Assembly: GCA_017962495.1 (NCBI GenBank)
Contig: JAGCVH010000084.1
Coordinates: 1 to 41,888, forward strand
From: Bacteroidaceae bacterium
GTDB taxonomy: Bacteria > Bacteroidota > Bacteroidia > Bacteroidales > Bacteroidaceae
Reading direction: 5' to 3'
DNA length: 41,888 nt
The position numbers were made by a program, and so were the translations under genes. This document shows positions 32,224-39,359 of the stretch, piece after piece. Each line of letters starts with the position of its first letter. Position 1 is the stretch's first letter. The notes below the pieces were generated by a model. That model had not been told where the DNA came from and did no database searches. It saw only the letters and a list, made by a program, of their open reading frames with translations.

Positions 32224-33394
32224 TATTCCTGTTATAACGAATCAGGTAACTAACAGGACGTGTTAACAAAAGTAATGCCAAAGGCAAAGTCAACGCACTA
32301 AAAGATTGGGGAATCCAAGGCATGAAGACGATGAAAAGGCCTATAGCCAGCAAGTTGAGATAGTGGTAGGCACAAGTGCGTTTCTGTATGGCGCACTTCA
32401 CCACCCAGAAGATGCAGAACAGGGGGATGGGATTCAGCAACCATATCTGCCAGTTCGAGCCTACAGTGGGATGTTTGGAAAAGAGGAACATGAATGTGAG
32501 CAGAATGCCCGCCAAACCCTGAACCAGCATGAACAGGATATCGACACCCCACAACTGACGCCGTATCAGATATTCCAACGCCATAACAAGCAGACCGCAG
32601 GCAACCATTATCAGCCCCATCATGAGGGGAGACAGCGGAAACTCCTCCACAACAGCCTGCGGACGGGCAGCAACCAGTTCCTCGGTCTTAGCCACAAGAG
32701 GCTTGCGGTTGTTCAGTGCATCATACACATGGGCCTGAGCCATATATTGCATAAGTTGTCCGGGCAAGAACTGCGCTGCGCGGTCACTCAACACCGTATC
32801 ACAGCGTGCGCCCAACAACAGGTCGTTACCAACCGTCGTCCAAGGATACTCCTTTGTCATCCGGCGCAACAGTTCGCGATAAGTGGGGTGTTCTTCGCTT
32901 TCCTCATACACCACCTTACCCGAAACGGCCTCTTCTATCTGGTCGCGAGCTTTTGTAGTGCAATTGTTCAGGAGGAAGTTGTAGCGATAGGTCTTGTTCT
33001 CAGGCTGGCAATTGATAATCAGCTGAGCAAACAGCCTATTGGCCTCCTCCTGAGTCAAGTTCAGCGTCTGCTCGATGACCGAAGAACCTCGCCTTTCGTA
33101 CTCTTCCATGAAAGCTGCAAAGGGGTAGCCTGCCACCTCGTAGTCACATTCGCCAAGGACAAAGTGCCAGGTAAAATGAGGACGGCGGAAGTCGAAGATG
33201 CCGTAGTTGAACACCACGTCCATGCCTTGCGTCACATTTCTTACGCGCAAACCGGTGTGTCCATAAAGCGAATAGGATTTTGTCCCAGGCGAACAAGTCA
33301 ACAGCGAGGCAACGATGGAGTCGCCCGCATTCTGTCCTTTTATCCCCATACAAGAGGAAAGAAGGAGAAAAATACCAAATAATAACTTCTTCAT
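32180..33394 (-). CDS. DUF4105 (Lnb N-terminal-like) membrane protein
   Basis: 404 residues. Signal peptide MKKLLFGIFLLLSSCMGIKG. The periplasmic DUF4105 domain (about 25-180) contains SYSLYGHTGLRV, VFNYGIFDF and RYNFLLNNCTTKARD. The His of YGHTG and the Cys of NNCTT form the papain-like pair seen in this family. The last ~150 residues have about five membrane spans (LMMGLIMVACGLLVMAL; ILFMLVQGLAGILLTFMFLF; LFCIFWVVKC; LLAIGLFIVFMPWI; LTLPLALLLL). The Gram-positive relative Lnb moves acyl chains within lipoproteins; whether this is true here is unknown. A full-consensus promoter lies just upstream. Confidence 0.88.
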   Translation of the reverse strand: MKKLLFGIFLLLSSCMGIKGQNAGDSIVASLLTCSPGTKSYSLYGHTGLRVRNVTQGMDVVFNYGIFDFRRPHFTWHFVLGECDYEVAGYPFAAFMEEYERRGSSVIEQTLNLTQEEANRLFAQLIINCQPENKTYRYNFLLNNCTTKARDQIEEAVSGKVVYEESEEHPTYRELLRRMTKEYPWTTVGNDLLLGARCDTVLSDRAAQFLPGQLMQYMAQAHVYDALNNRKPLVAKTEELVAARPQAVVEEFPLSPLMMGLIMVACGLLVMALEYLIRRQLWGVDILFMLVQGLAGILLTFMFLFSKHPTVGSNWQIWLLNPIPLFCIFWVVKCAIQKRTCAYHYLNLLAIGLFIVFMPWIPQSFSALTLPLALLLLTRPVSYLIRYNRNSDTTSNRNTQDREA

Positions 33395-33421
33395 TTACTT
33401 ATTCGCGCGCAAAATCGCGTG

Positions 33422-33453
33422 CAAAAGTAGTGAAAATCGAGCGCAATGCCAAA
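33422..33453 (-). promoter_or_regulatory. Bacteroidota primary promoter of the DUF4105 gene
   Basis: Minus strand: TTTG (33453-33450), exactly 20 bases, TACTTTTG (33429-33422). Leader of about 20 bases to the ATG at 33394. Confidence 0.75.
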
Positions 33454-33593
33454 TAAAATGGGTGAAAAATCCGCCTATGTGGCAGAAATACATGGAAAGC
33501 ATGATATTTATGGCAAATAGGTGGGATGAATGGCAAAGCCATCAACAGCATAGCTGTCACCCATTTTATATTGAAATTGCCGAGATGCCTCCT

Positions 33594-33647
33594 ACTTTCG
33601 ACGTAGTCAGAGATAGTGAAACTTTCGACGAAGTGCAAAGCACTGTT
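33594..33647. repeat. 27-bp repeat, first pair
   Basis: ACTTTCGACG recurs at 33594 and 33621, followed by TAGTCAGAG and AAGTGCAAAG. The 27-bp spacing is the same as in the second pair. Confidence 0.65.
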
Positions 33648-33699
33648 CTTTCTTTGTTTGGTACTACTGAGGTGCATCTTATTTTCTTGCTCCATTTTA

Positions 33700-33729
33700 T
33701 TCTTGCTCCTCTGCGCTACGCAAGCGTAG
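33700..33729 (+). repeat. Dispersed TTCTTGCTCC / CTACGCAAGCGT element, copy 2
   Basis: TTCTTGCTCC, 6 bases, then CTACGC-AA-GCGTAG, which is itself a 6-bp inverted repeat. Confidence 0.7.
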
Positions 33730-33746
33730 GACTTCGTCCGTCCGAT

Positions 33747-33776
33747 TACTTGCTCCGTTTCACTACGCAAGCGTCC
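33747..33776 (+). repeat. Dispersed element, copy 3
   Basis: TACTTGCTCC, 6 bases, CTACGCAAGCGTCC. A partial further copy (TTCGCAAGCGTC) follows at 33787. Confidence 0.7.
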
Positions 33777-33813
33777 TAAGGCCGAGTTCGCAAGCGTCAC
33801 CCTTCGGGATGCC

Positions 33814-33860
33814 GAGCGCGACGAAGTCAAAGGTAGTGAAACTTTCGACGTAGTCAAAGG
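33814..33860. repeat. 27-bp repeat, second pair
   Basis: GACGAAGTCAAAGGTAGTGA in the first unit, then ACTTTCGACGTAGTCAAAGG in the second, in step with 33594-33647. Confidence 0.65.
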
Positions 33861-33872
33861 TTCATTCACTTG

Positions 33873-33982
33873 AGGGTCTAAGGGGTTATTCAATAAGGCC
33901 TATTATCTTATGCCTGTATCACCTGTGTTACTCTCTCGTATCATTAATGTTACTTTTGCGTAACACCTTTGATACCCCATCC
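33873..33982. repeat. 22-bp-period array, third locus
   Basis: Units at 33873, 33895, 33917, 33939 and 33961, each 22 bp. The last three begin TATCACC, TATCATT and TAACACC, with GTTAC, GTTAC and GATAC at the same offset. The first two resemble array A units: GGGGTTATT, then AAGGCCTAT and TCTTAT, against GGGGTTATT, AAGACCTAA and TCTTAT. Confidence 0.7.
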
Positions 33983-34099
33983 CGCTCTTAGGCGCTCTTG
34001 GAGAGACTTACTATTACTCTTGCATACATGTTAGGAAGACAAACACATAGAGACGCTTTTTAAGGTGATATGTTCGTGACTTCCGCCTGTTTTTACCTA

Positions 34100-34142
34100 A
34101 AATCAGCTGATTTGCAGTAGATTTGAAAACGAATCTACTGCA
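34100..34142. repeat. 14-bp palindrome abutting an 11-bp-stem hairpin
   Basis: AAATCAGCTGATTT (34100-34113) is a perfect palindrome. It shares its last base with TGCAGTAGATT (34113-34123), which pairs perfectly with AATCTACTGCA (34132-34142). A third copy of TGCAGTAGATT stands at 34180-34190. There is no T-run, so it is unlikely to be a simple terminator. Confidence 0.75.
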
Positions 34143-34188
34143 TTGTATATTGGTGGCAATCAATTGTTTAACCCCCTATTGCAGTAGA

Positions 34189-34220
34189 TTCTTGCTCCAT
34201 ATATAATTACGCAAGCGTAC
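34189..34220 (+). repeat. Dispersed element, copy 4
   Basis: TTCTTGCTCC, 8 bases, TTACGCAAGCGTAC. It overlaps the third TGCAGTAGATT copy. Confidence 0.6.
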
Positions 34221-34366
34221 TAAAGAAACGATTATAGTTGATTTTTGAAAAATAATACGCGTGCGCGCGTGAAACCACACATCAATATAAAGCCTGATTT
34301 GGGTTTGTTAATGCTCAATGGCAAAAAGTTAAACATTAAACCATTAAACTTTTAAACTTTTATCAT

Positions 34367-34374
34367 TAACTTTG
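34367..34374 (+). promoter_or_regulatory. Possible promoter -7 element before the second ECF sigma operon
   Basis: TAACTTTG, followed by CA, matches TANNTTTG; -33 is not clear. If used, it gives a leader of about 220 bases to the sigma gene, including the hairpin at 34381 and the small ORF at 34433. Confidence 0.45.
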
Positions 34375-34380
34375 CAATAA

Positions 34381-34406
34381 GGATGAGAGGCAGAAGCCTC
34401 AAGTCC
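34381..34406 (+). other. Leader hairpin
   Basis: GAGGC-AGAA-GCCTC (34386-34399) with outer GGA/TCC pairing. It would sit at the very 5' end of the transcript from the promoter at 34367. Confidence 0.5.
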
Positions 34407-34432
34407 TTAAGCAGGAAAATGATATTTAGGCA

Positions 34433-34603
34433 ATGCCTGATGGAGTAAGTTTGGAAGAATGTATATGGGCTAAAAAATCAGTTGATGTTCCGTGGAAGAC
34501 GACGATTACGATCAAAAAAAGATGTAATCTCATAATTTTGTATGATTTTGCGTTACCTTTTCGGTTTATTTGCATATATAACATAGAAACAAACGAGGGA
34601 TGA
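34433..34603 (+). CDS. Possible 56-residue leader ORF overlapping the sigma gene
   Basis: ATG at 34433 reads 56 codons (MPDGVSLEECIWAKKSVDVP...) to a TGA that overlaps the sigma-factor ATG as ATGA at 34600-34603. The same ATGA coupling joins the sigma gene to the next gene. No signal peptide; mixed hydrophobic C-terminal half (NLIILYDFALPFRFICIY). No Shine-Dalgarno sequence, and the composition is AT-rich, so chance is a real possibility. Confidence 0.3.
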   Translation: MPDGVSLEECIWAKKSVDVPWKTTITIKKRCNLIILYDFALPFRFICIYNIETNEG

Positions 34604-35091
34604 CAGAGCAAGAGTTCATCAAGACATCATCGGAAGAGCGCGAGCGACTACTCGCGATAGCCCATGGCTATTTACACGATTGGGATGCAGCCGCCGATGC
34701 CGTACAGGAGACTCTTGCCAGTCTATGGGTATTTCGTTCGCGAGTGGAGCAGACACGCAATGTCGCATCCCTGCTCACTACGATGATTAAGAACGTCTGC
34801 CTGATGCACCTGCGCAAAGAGCGCCCTCTAACAGAACATCTAACAATCAACATTCCCTCATCGGGCAATCCACATTCAGACATGGAGGCGAGAGAGAGAG
34901 CCGAAGTTGTCAAGAAGGCGATGGAGGGGTTGTCTGCCCATCACCGGAGCATTTTGCAAATGTTCTATTCTGCCGAACTCTCGATAAATCAAATCGCCAC
35001 CATACGAAACACCACACCTAATGCCGTAAAACAAATGCTCTTAAGAGCACGCAACGCCCTGAGAGCCGAAATAGAAAGGAGGAACCCATGA
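34600..35091 (+). CDS. ECF-type RNA polymerase sigma factor (second)
   Basis: 163 residues. Region 2: LLAIAHGYLHDWDAAADAVQ, then ETLASLWVFRSRVEQTRNVA. Region 4: LSAHHRSILQMFYSAELSIN, then QIATIRNTTPNAVKQMLLRA, the helix-turn-helix for the -35 box. It is divergent from the sigma factor at 4051, with little identity outside these motifs. Its TGA overlaps the ATG of the anti-sigma gene by four bases (ATGA). It heads an operon with a probable anti-sigma protein, an exported protein and a large MG2-type protein, so it probably controls surface structures, perhaps including itself. Confidence 0.92.
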   Translation: MTEQEFIKTSSEERERLLAIAHGYLHDWDAAADAVQETLASLWVFRSRVEQTRNVASLLTTMIKNVCLMHLRKERPLTEHLTINIPSSGNPHSDMEARERAEVVKKAMEGLSAHHRSILQMFYSAELSINQIATIRNTTPNAVKQMLLRARNALRAEIERRNP

Positions 35092-35567
35092 AACACCCCT
35101 CATTCACCGAAGAACAACTAACCGACGCCTTGCGCTCGCTAAAACCTGACACATCGGACATACTATTCGAAAAGCTCACGTATGAGCCTCCGAAGAAAAG
35201 CCATCGCCCCCTACTGTGGTATAGTTCTGCCGCTGCAGCAGTCGCCGCCATTGTAGCATGCGTTTTCCTGCTCTGGCCTAAAGAACAGAAAGAGCCCCCC
35301 GCTGTTGCCGAAGTAAAACCAGAGACCACGAAAGAGGTGATTGTCACTCCCGACCCCGAGCCTGTTGCCGTTGTCGCAGAGGAACCGAAGCCAAGAAAGA
35401 AAAAGGCGAAACGTGTAACTCACAGCGAACCTACTCCCCAAGCAACAGAATCTGACGAACTGTCGCAATTGCTCGCCCAGGCCGATGCCGAGCAGACGCA
35501 GGCCCAAGAACAACGCGAACAGATGAGCGACATCATTGACCAATTCATCGCCTTTGTAGAACCATAG
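35088..35567 (+). CDS. Probable membrane anti-sigma factor with TonB-like Pro/Lys linker
   Basis: 159 residues. The N-terminal cytoplasmic part (1-43: FTEEQLTDALRSLKPDTSDI) is followed by one span (about 44-63, WYSSAAAAVAAIVACVFLLW), then a long periplasmic Pro/Glu/Val/Lys-rich stretch (PPAVAEVKPETTKEV...EEPKPRKKKAKR) and a C-terminal helix (QAQEQREQMSDIIDQFIAFV). The topology and the 4-base overlap with the sigma gene make an anti-sigma role likely; no zinc motif is present. The periplasmic part could sense an envelope or outer-membrane partner. Inference from context. Confidence 0.78.
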   Translation: MKHPSFTEEQLTDALRSLKPDTSDILFEKLTYEPPKKSHRPLLWYSSAAAAVAAIVACVFLLWPKEQKEPPAVAEVKPETTKEVIVTPDPEPVAVVAEEPKPRKKKAKRVTHSEPTPQATESDELSQLLAQADAEQTQAQEQREQMSDIIDQFIAFVEP

Positions 35568-35580
35568 CATACGTGCCGTT

Positions 35581-36105
35581 ATGAAAAGAATTATCACATT
35601 ACTCATCCTCATCTGCATAACAGGCCTGTTGCATGCACAATGCCCCCTGTTCCAGATGAAGCCCATGCTGGAAGAACGCTGTCCCCAGTTCACCACTGAC
35701 ACCACGTCGCTACACAGCACCCTAAAGGCTGAGAACGGATATGAATACAGCATGAACTACCGTGCCTTGCGACTGAACGCCCCACGGAAGGAGATTCCCG
35801 TAGAGGTCGTGCGAGAGCTGAAGGAGAAGTTCCTGCAGAACATGGCTGTGGCTCACCGAGCCAACCACTACGAGTCGCATCAGGACGGACGCGATACCAT
35901 CAGCTTCACCCTGACGCATGGCGACCTGAAGGGTCTGATTCGTAGCATAGACAAACAAGTCTACTCACGCGACACCATGTGGAGTGCCTCACTCCTCATC
36001 ACGGCCGACTCCGTCCGATTCCTGACGCTTTCCACCTGGAACGCTCGTGTGAAAAGCATACCCCTAAGTGAAGAACAAATCCGACAACTACGTAACTCCC
36101 AATAA
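35581..36105 (+). CDS. Exported protein of unknown function
   Basis: 174 residues. Signal peptide MKRIITLLILICITGLLHAQ, then CPLFQMKPMLEERCPQF, with Cys directly after the predicted cut. The body mixes a helix (EVVRELKEKFLQNMAVAHRA) with strands (TISFTLTHGDLKGLIRSID; ASLLITADSVRFLTLSTW). Not recognised. It follows the anti-sigma gene by 13 bases and ends one base before the MG2 protein start, so it is firmly part of that operon. Confidence 0.8.
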   Translation: MKRIITLLILICITGLLHAQCPLFQMKPMLEERCPQFTTDTTSLHSTLKAENGYEYSMNYRALRLNAPRKEIPVEVVRELKEKFLQNMAVAHRANHYESHQDGRDTISFTLTHGDLKGLIRSIDKQVYSRDTMWSASLLITADSVRFLTLSTWNARVKSIPLSEEQIRQLRNSQ

Positions 36106-36106
36106 C

Positions 36107-39100
36107 ATGCGACATATATTATTGACATTTTGGCTTTGCCTTGTTGCCGCAACGGCGCAAGCGCAAATCGACAACCTTTTTATCACACCCAACGAAACTG
36201 ACCACGAGTCCATACCCACAACCCTCGAGGGATGGGCAAAGCGACTAAACACCTTTGGTCATTACGTACCGCAGGAAAAGGTGTATGTACACATGGACAA
36301 CACCTGTTACTTCCTAGGCGACACCATTTGGTATGCCGTCTATACCCGCCGTACCGACAGCGATGTGCCTAGCCAAATCAGTCGGGTGTTGTATGTGGAA
36401 CTTTTTAACCAGGACGGTTATCTGGTGGAACGACAGATATTGGAGATGAAAAACGGAAAAGGCTGGGGTAGCTTTGCCCTACCCGACACGCTATATGCTG
36501 GGTTCTATGAACTTAGGGCTTACACCCGTTGGCAACTCAACTGGGGACAGTATGAACACGAACACACATATACCGAGGAAGAACTTTTCTACACAATGGC
36601 TATGGCAAAGGAATACTTCCGTGACTACGATAAACTCTACTCTCGTGTCTTCCCTGTCTATGACAAACCCCAAGAGGCTGGAATCTATAGTCACGACATG
36701 ACCCTGCGACCTTTGCAACGCTACTTCAAGGACGACCTACCGCGTCCCAAGTTCCACCTTACCCTCTATCCTGAAGGCGGTACGCTGGTTGCCGATGCGC
36801 CCTGCCGCATGGCCTTTGAGGTAAGCAACGAACAAGGAGAAACCAGCAACGGAAGGTGCGAGATCCTTGACTCAAAGAAGCAATTGGTAGCCCAAGCCAA
36901 CGTTGTAAACCGAGGACGAGGATTGTTGATGTTCACTCCCAAAGCGAATGAGAACTATCAGGCCGTATTCTATTCCGACTCGCTAAATCGCAGAGGCAAA
37001 AACATACAGGTAAAAGCGAACATCAGCAATATCCCAACTGAAGGAATAGCACTTATGCTGAATCTGCGGGAAGAAACGCTAGAAATGGAGATTAATGCAC
37101 GAGGAACTCTTGCTCAGAAAGAATTTGGATACACCATCATGCACGAGGGCGTTGTGGAAGAATTTGGTAGGTTAGAAGGCCGTAGTTCCAATGTCACGAT
37201 TCCGCGCAATGCCCTTCGGCCTGGTGTGAATCAGATGACTCTCTTCGACGATGAAGGACGCATCTATGCCGACCGTCTATTCTTCGTTTCCTCACCAAAC
37301 TTTATGCAACCCACCGTCAGCATATCGGGAATGAAGGAACAATACCAACCCTACGAACAGATAATCCTGAACGTGGAAGCAAACGACTGCTCGGAAGAAT
37401 CGCCAAGCGTGAGCATGGCTATCCGCGACGCCACTTATGCCGACGAACTCTACGACAATGCCAATATTCTGGTAGAAATGTTGCTCTCGTCCGAAATCAA
37501 GGGCTTTGTTCCCAATCCCAGATGGTACTTCGAGAAAGACGACGAAGAACATCGCCTTGCCCTCGACCTGCTAATGCTTACCCAAGGCTGGCGTCGATTC
37601 GACTGGCGAGAAATGGCAACACCAGGCAGCTTCATGATTACTCACCCCTCGGAATACAGCCAGATATTGGAGGGTTCAGTGCATAAATACAGCAGTTATA
37701 CGCGTGAAGACTATTTCGAAATGGAGCAACTTGCCAACCAATTAGCCATTTCGAACTACAACCGAGACGAAGTATACGAACAACTACGCATGGAATATGG
37801 TTGGCAAGCCGACCTTAGCTTCCTTGATAATGAACAATGGAAACAACGATGGGACGAGATGGCCAAACACAACCAGTATTCACCCCTCGACCGCCTACAC
37901 TCCGATGCACGACGTGCTAATATACCTTTTGGCATCGATAGTCGAAGGGGAATAATATTCAGTAGTCGACGAACTGATTTCGCCTCGCAACAGGTTTATA
38001 AGGGAGGTAAGGCTCCACTTTACAATCGCCAACGTACCGATAGACCTTCGTGGCAACGTATCATCAGCAACAGTAGCCGTTGGCGTCACGAACCATTCGT
38101 CCATTCTGAATTTCTGAAACCTAACGCTAGTCCTCTTATCAGCGAAACCACCACACACAACGGTTTGTTCCGCCTAAAAGTTCCTGATATAGATGGCTAT
38201 TGTTGGCTTTATCTCGGTGCATCAGACCAACGAAAGTGGAAACATGGACGTCAACCAGAATGGAATGAGTTGCAACCCGATAACCCGTATAGTGATAACG
38301 ACAACTGGTATCCAGAATACTACGTACGGTTATCCTTTCCATACCCTCGTTTTGTAAAGCCTTATAGTTGGTATCAATGTCACTTGGCCCCCAAACCCAT
38401 CAACCTCAGCAAAGTAACAGGCACGGAATTATCGCCCTTCGAAGCTGAAATGGAGGGGCGCATGCATGAGGTCGTTATCCACACTCGTCATGGAGGACTT
38501 CGTCGTTTCCATATGACCAAGCCTGCTTTCGTCGTAGATGCTTACGAAGCCTTCAACGCTACCATTGACGCTGGTTTCAACTATGGTCGCTTTGGTTACG
38601 GTTTTATCTACGACCTTGCTCATACTTATCTTAGCGACATGAATATGCCACGTCACTATAAAGTAGAAGAACGTCGCGATGGACTTCACGACTCTCGCAA
38701 TCAGTCAGTTTACGAGTACCATCAGTACCACATGCTCTGTAACCTCGATAAAGTGTATGTCTATACCGACTATGCCCCTCGCCTCGAAGGAAGCAGCAGA
38801 TATAGTCAGAGCAACCAACCCAACGTGACCGTAGATCTGCGGAAGTATGTCGATGGTACTCAACGTGCGCACTTTATCAATCGTTACATTCTGCTGCAAG
38901 GCTTTAATTACCCCGATGAGTTCTATCATGTCGATTATTCCCATCGTGTGCCTTCGGCCGACGAGGCTAAAGACTATAGGCGAACGCTGTACTGGAATCC
39001 CGACCTACAGCTCGACAAACAAGGGAAAGCCACCGTCACACTCTACAACAACGCCCGGCACACCTCTATCAAAACATCCGTGGCTGGTCAAACCTCCAAC

Positions 39101-39118
39101 GGAACACTATTATACTGA
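36107..39118 (+). CDS. Large MG2-type surface/periplasmic protein
   Basis: 1003 residues from the ATG at 36107, one base after the previous stop; an upstream in-frame ATG at 36068 lies inside the preceding gene and would bury the signal peptide. Signal peptide MRHILLTFWLCLVAATAQAQ. The MG2-like beta-sandwich (about 54-150) contains PQEKVYVHMDNTCYFLGDTI, the phrase seen in alpha-2-macroglobulin-like domains of Bacteroidota proteins. More sandwich domains follow to about residue 560 (LYPEGGTLVADAPCRMAFEV; RPGVNQMTLFDDEGRIYADR), then a Trp/Tyr/Arg-rich C-terminal half that looks unlike MG domains, ending in NNARHTSIKTSVAG. No thioester (CxEQ) or bait region is seen. Paralogue of the next gene. 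Function unknown; surface or periplasmic. Confidence 0.82.
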   Translation: MRHILLTFWLCLVAATAQAQIDNLFITPNETDHESIPTTLEGWAKRLNTFGHYVPQEKVYVHMDNTCYFLGDTIWYAVYTRRTDSDVPSQISRVLYVELFNQDGYLVERQILEMKNGKGWGSFALPDTLYAGFYELRAYTRWQLNWGQYEHEHTYTEEELFYTMAMAKEYFRDYDKLYSRVFPVYDKPQEAGIYSHDMTLRPLQRYFKDDLPRPKFHLTLYPEGGTLVADAPCRMAFEVSNEQGETSNGRCEILDSKKQLVAQANVVNRGRGLLMFTPKANENYQAVFYSDSLNRRGKNIQVKANISNIPTEGIALMLNLREETLEMEINARGTLAQKEFGYTIMHEGVVEEFGRLEGRSSNVTIPRNALRPGVNQMTLFDDEGRIYADRLFFVSSPNFMQPTVSISGMKEQYQPYEQIILNVEANDCSEESPSVSMAIRDATYADELYDNANILVEMLLSSEIKGFVPNPRWYFEKDDEEHRLALDLLMLTQGWRRFDWREMATPGSFMITHPSEYSQILEGSVHKYSSYTREDYFEMEQLANQLAISNYNRDEVYEQLRMEYGWQADLSFLDNEQWKQRWDEMAKHNQYSPLDRLHSDARRANIPFGIDSRRGIIFSSRRTDFASQQVYKGGKAPLYNRQRTDRPSWQRIISNSSRWRHEPFVHSEFLKPNASPLISETTTHNGLFRLKVPDIDGYCWLYLGASDQRKWKHGRQPEWNELQPDNPYSDNDNWYPEYYVRLSFPYPRFVKPYSWYQCHLAPKPINLSKVTGTELSPFEAEMEGRMHEVVIHTRHGGLRRFHMTKPAFVVDAYEAFNATIDAGFNYGRFGYGFIYDLAHTYLSDMNMPRHYKVEERRDGLHDSRNQSVYEYHQYHMLCNLDKVYVYTDYAPRLEGSSRYSQSNQPNVTVDLRKYVDGTQRAHFINRYILLQGFNYPDEFYHVDYSHRVPSADEAKDYRRTLYWNPDLQLDKQGKATVTLYNNARHTSIKTSVAGQTSNGTLLY

Positions 39119-39161
39119 AAACGCATGCTTAGTTAAAATTTGGTTAGAAAGCACGTGCAAA

Positions 39162-39195
39162 CCCTCGCTGCCAGTGATGGTCGCGAGGGCCCTTT
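39162..39195 (+). terminator. Probable terminator after the MG2 operon
   Basis: CCCTCGC (39162-39168) pairs with GCGAGGG (39183-39189), loop of 14, followed by CCCTTT. Short T-tract, so moderate strength. Confidence 0.55.
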
Positions 39196-39294
39196 AGAAA
39201 TTACAAGAAAACAGCAATACACGACTACTATGAAGCCCTATTTCGCACAAATTTGCCTCCAGTCAATTTTTGTCAATTTTTAGTTGCTAAATAA

Positions 39295-39326
39295 TTTGGA
39301 GCATAATTCCCTAATTCCTAACTTTG
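39295..39326 (+). promoter_or_regulatory. Bacteroidota primary promoter of the second MG2 gene
   Basis: TTTG (39295-39298), exactly 20 bases, TAACTTTG (39319-39326), then CC. The leader to the ATG at 39360 is about 27 bases. So this paralogue is transcribed independently of the sigma operon. Confidence 0.8.
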
Positions 39327-39359
39327 CCTGAAAGAATATTCTATTAAAGTAATACCATC

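Larger units (their letters stand above)
33395..34432. other. 1-kb repeat-rich gap between divergent operons
   Basis: No credible gene. It contains the promoter of the minus-strand gene, two pairs of a 27-bp repeat, three copies of a 30-bp dispersed element, a 22-bp-period array, a 14-bp palindrome next to an 11-bp-stem hairpin, an alternating tract (TACGCGTGCGCGCGTG near 34258) and a possible promoter with a leader hairpin. Each is listed separately. Confidence 0.7.

Noticed and set aside
31168-32253. 361-codon plus-strand ORF, and 358 codons at 32306-33382
   Set aside because: Antisense to the phosphodiesterase-like and DUF4105 genes; no recognisable motifs.
33399-33893. 164-codon ORF on the minus strand (and a 154-codon one on the plus strand at 33315-33779)
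   Set aside because: Both run through the dispersed repeats and the promoter of the DUF4105 gene; low-complexity translation, no domain, no leader signal.
36068-36106. Upstream ATG for the MG2 protein
   Set aside because: It is inside the preceding gene and would put 13 polar residues before the signal peptide; the ATG at 36107 fits the one-base gap.
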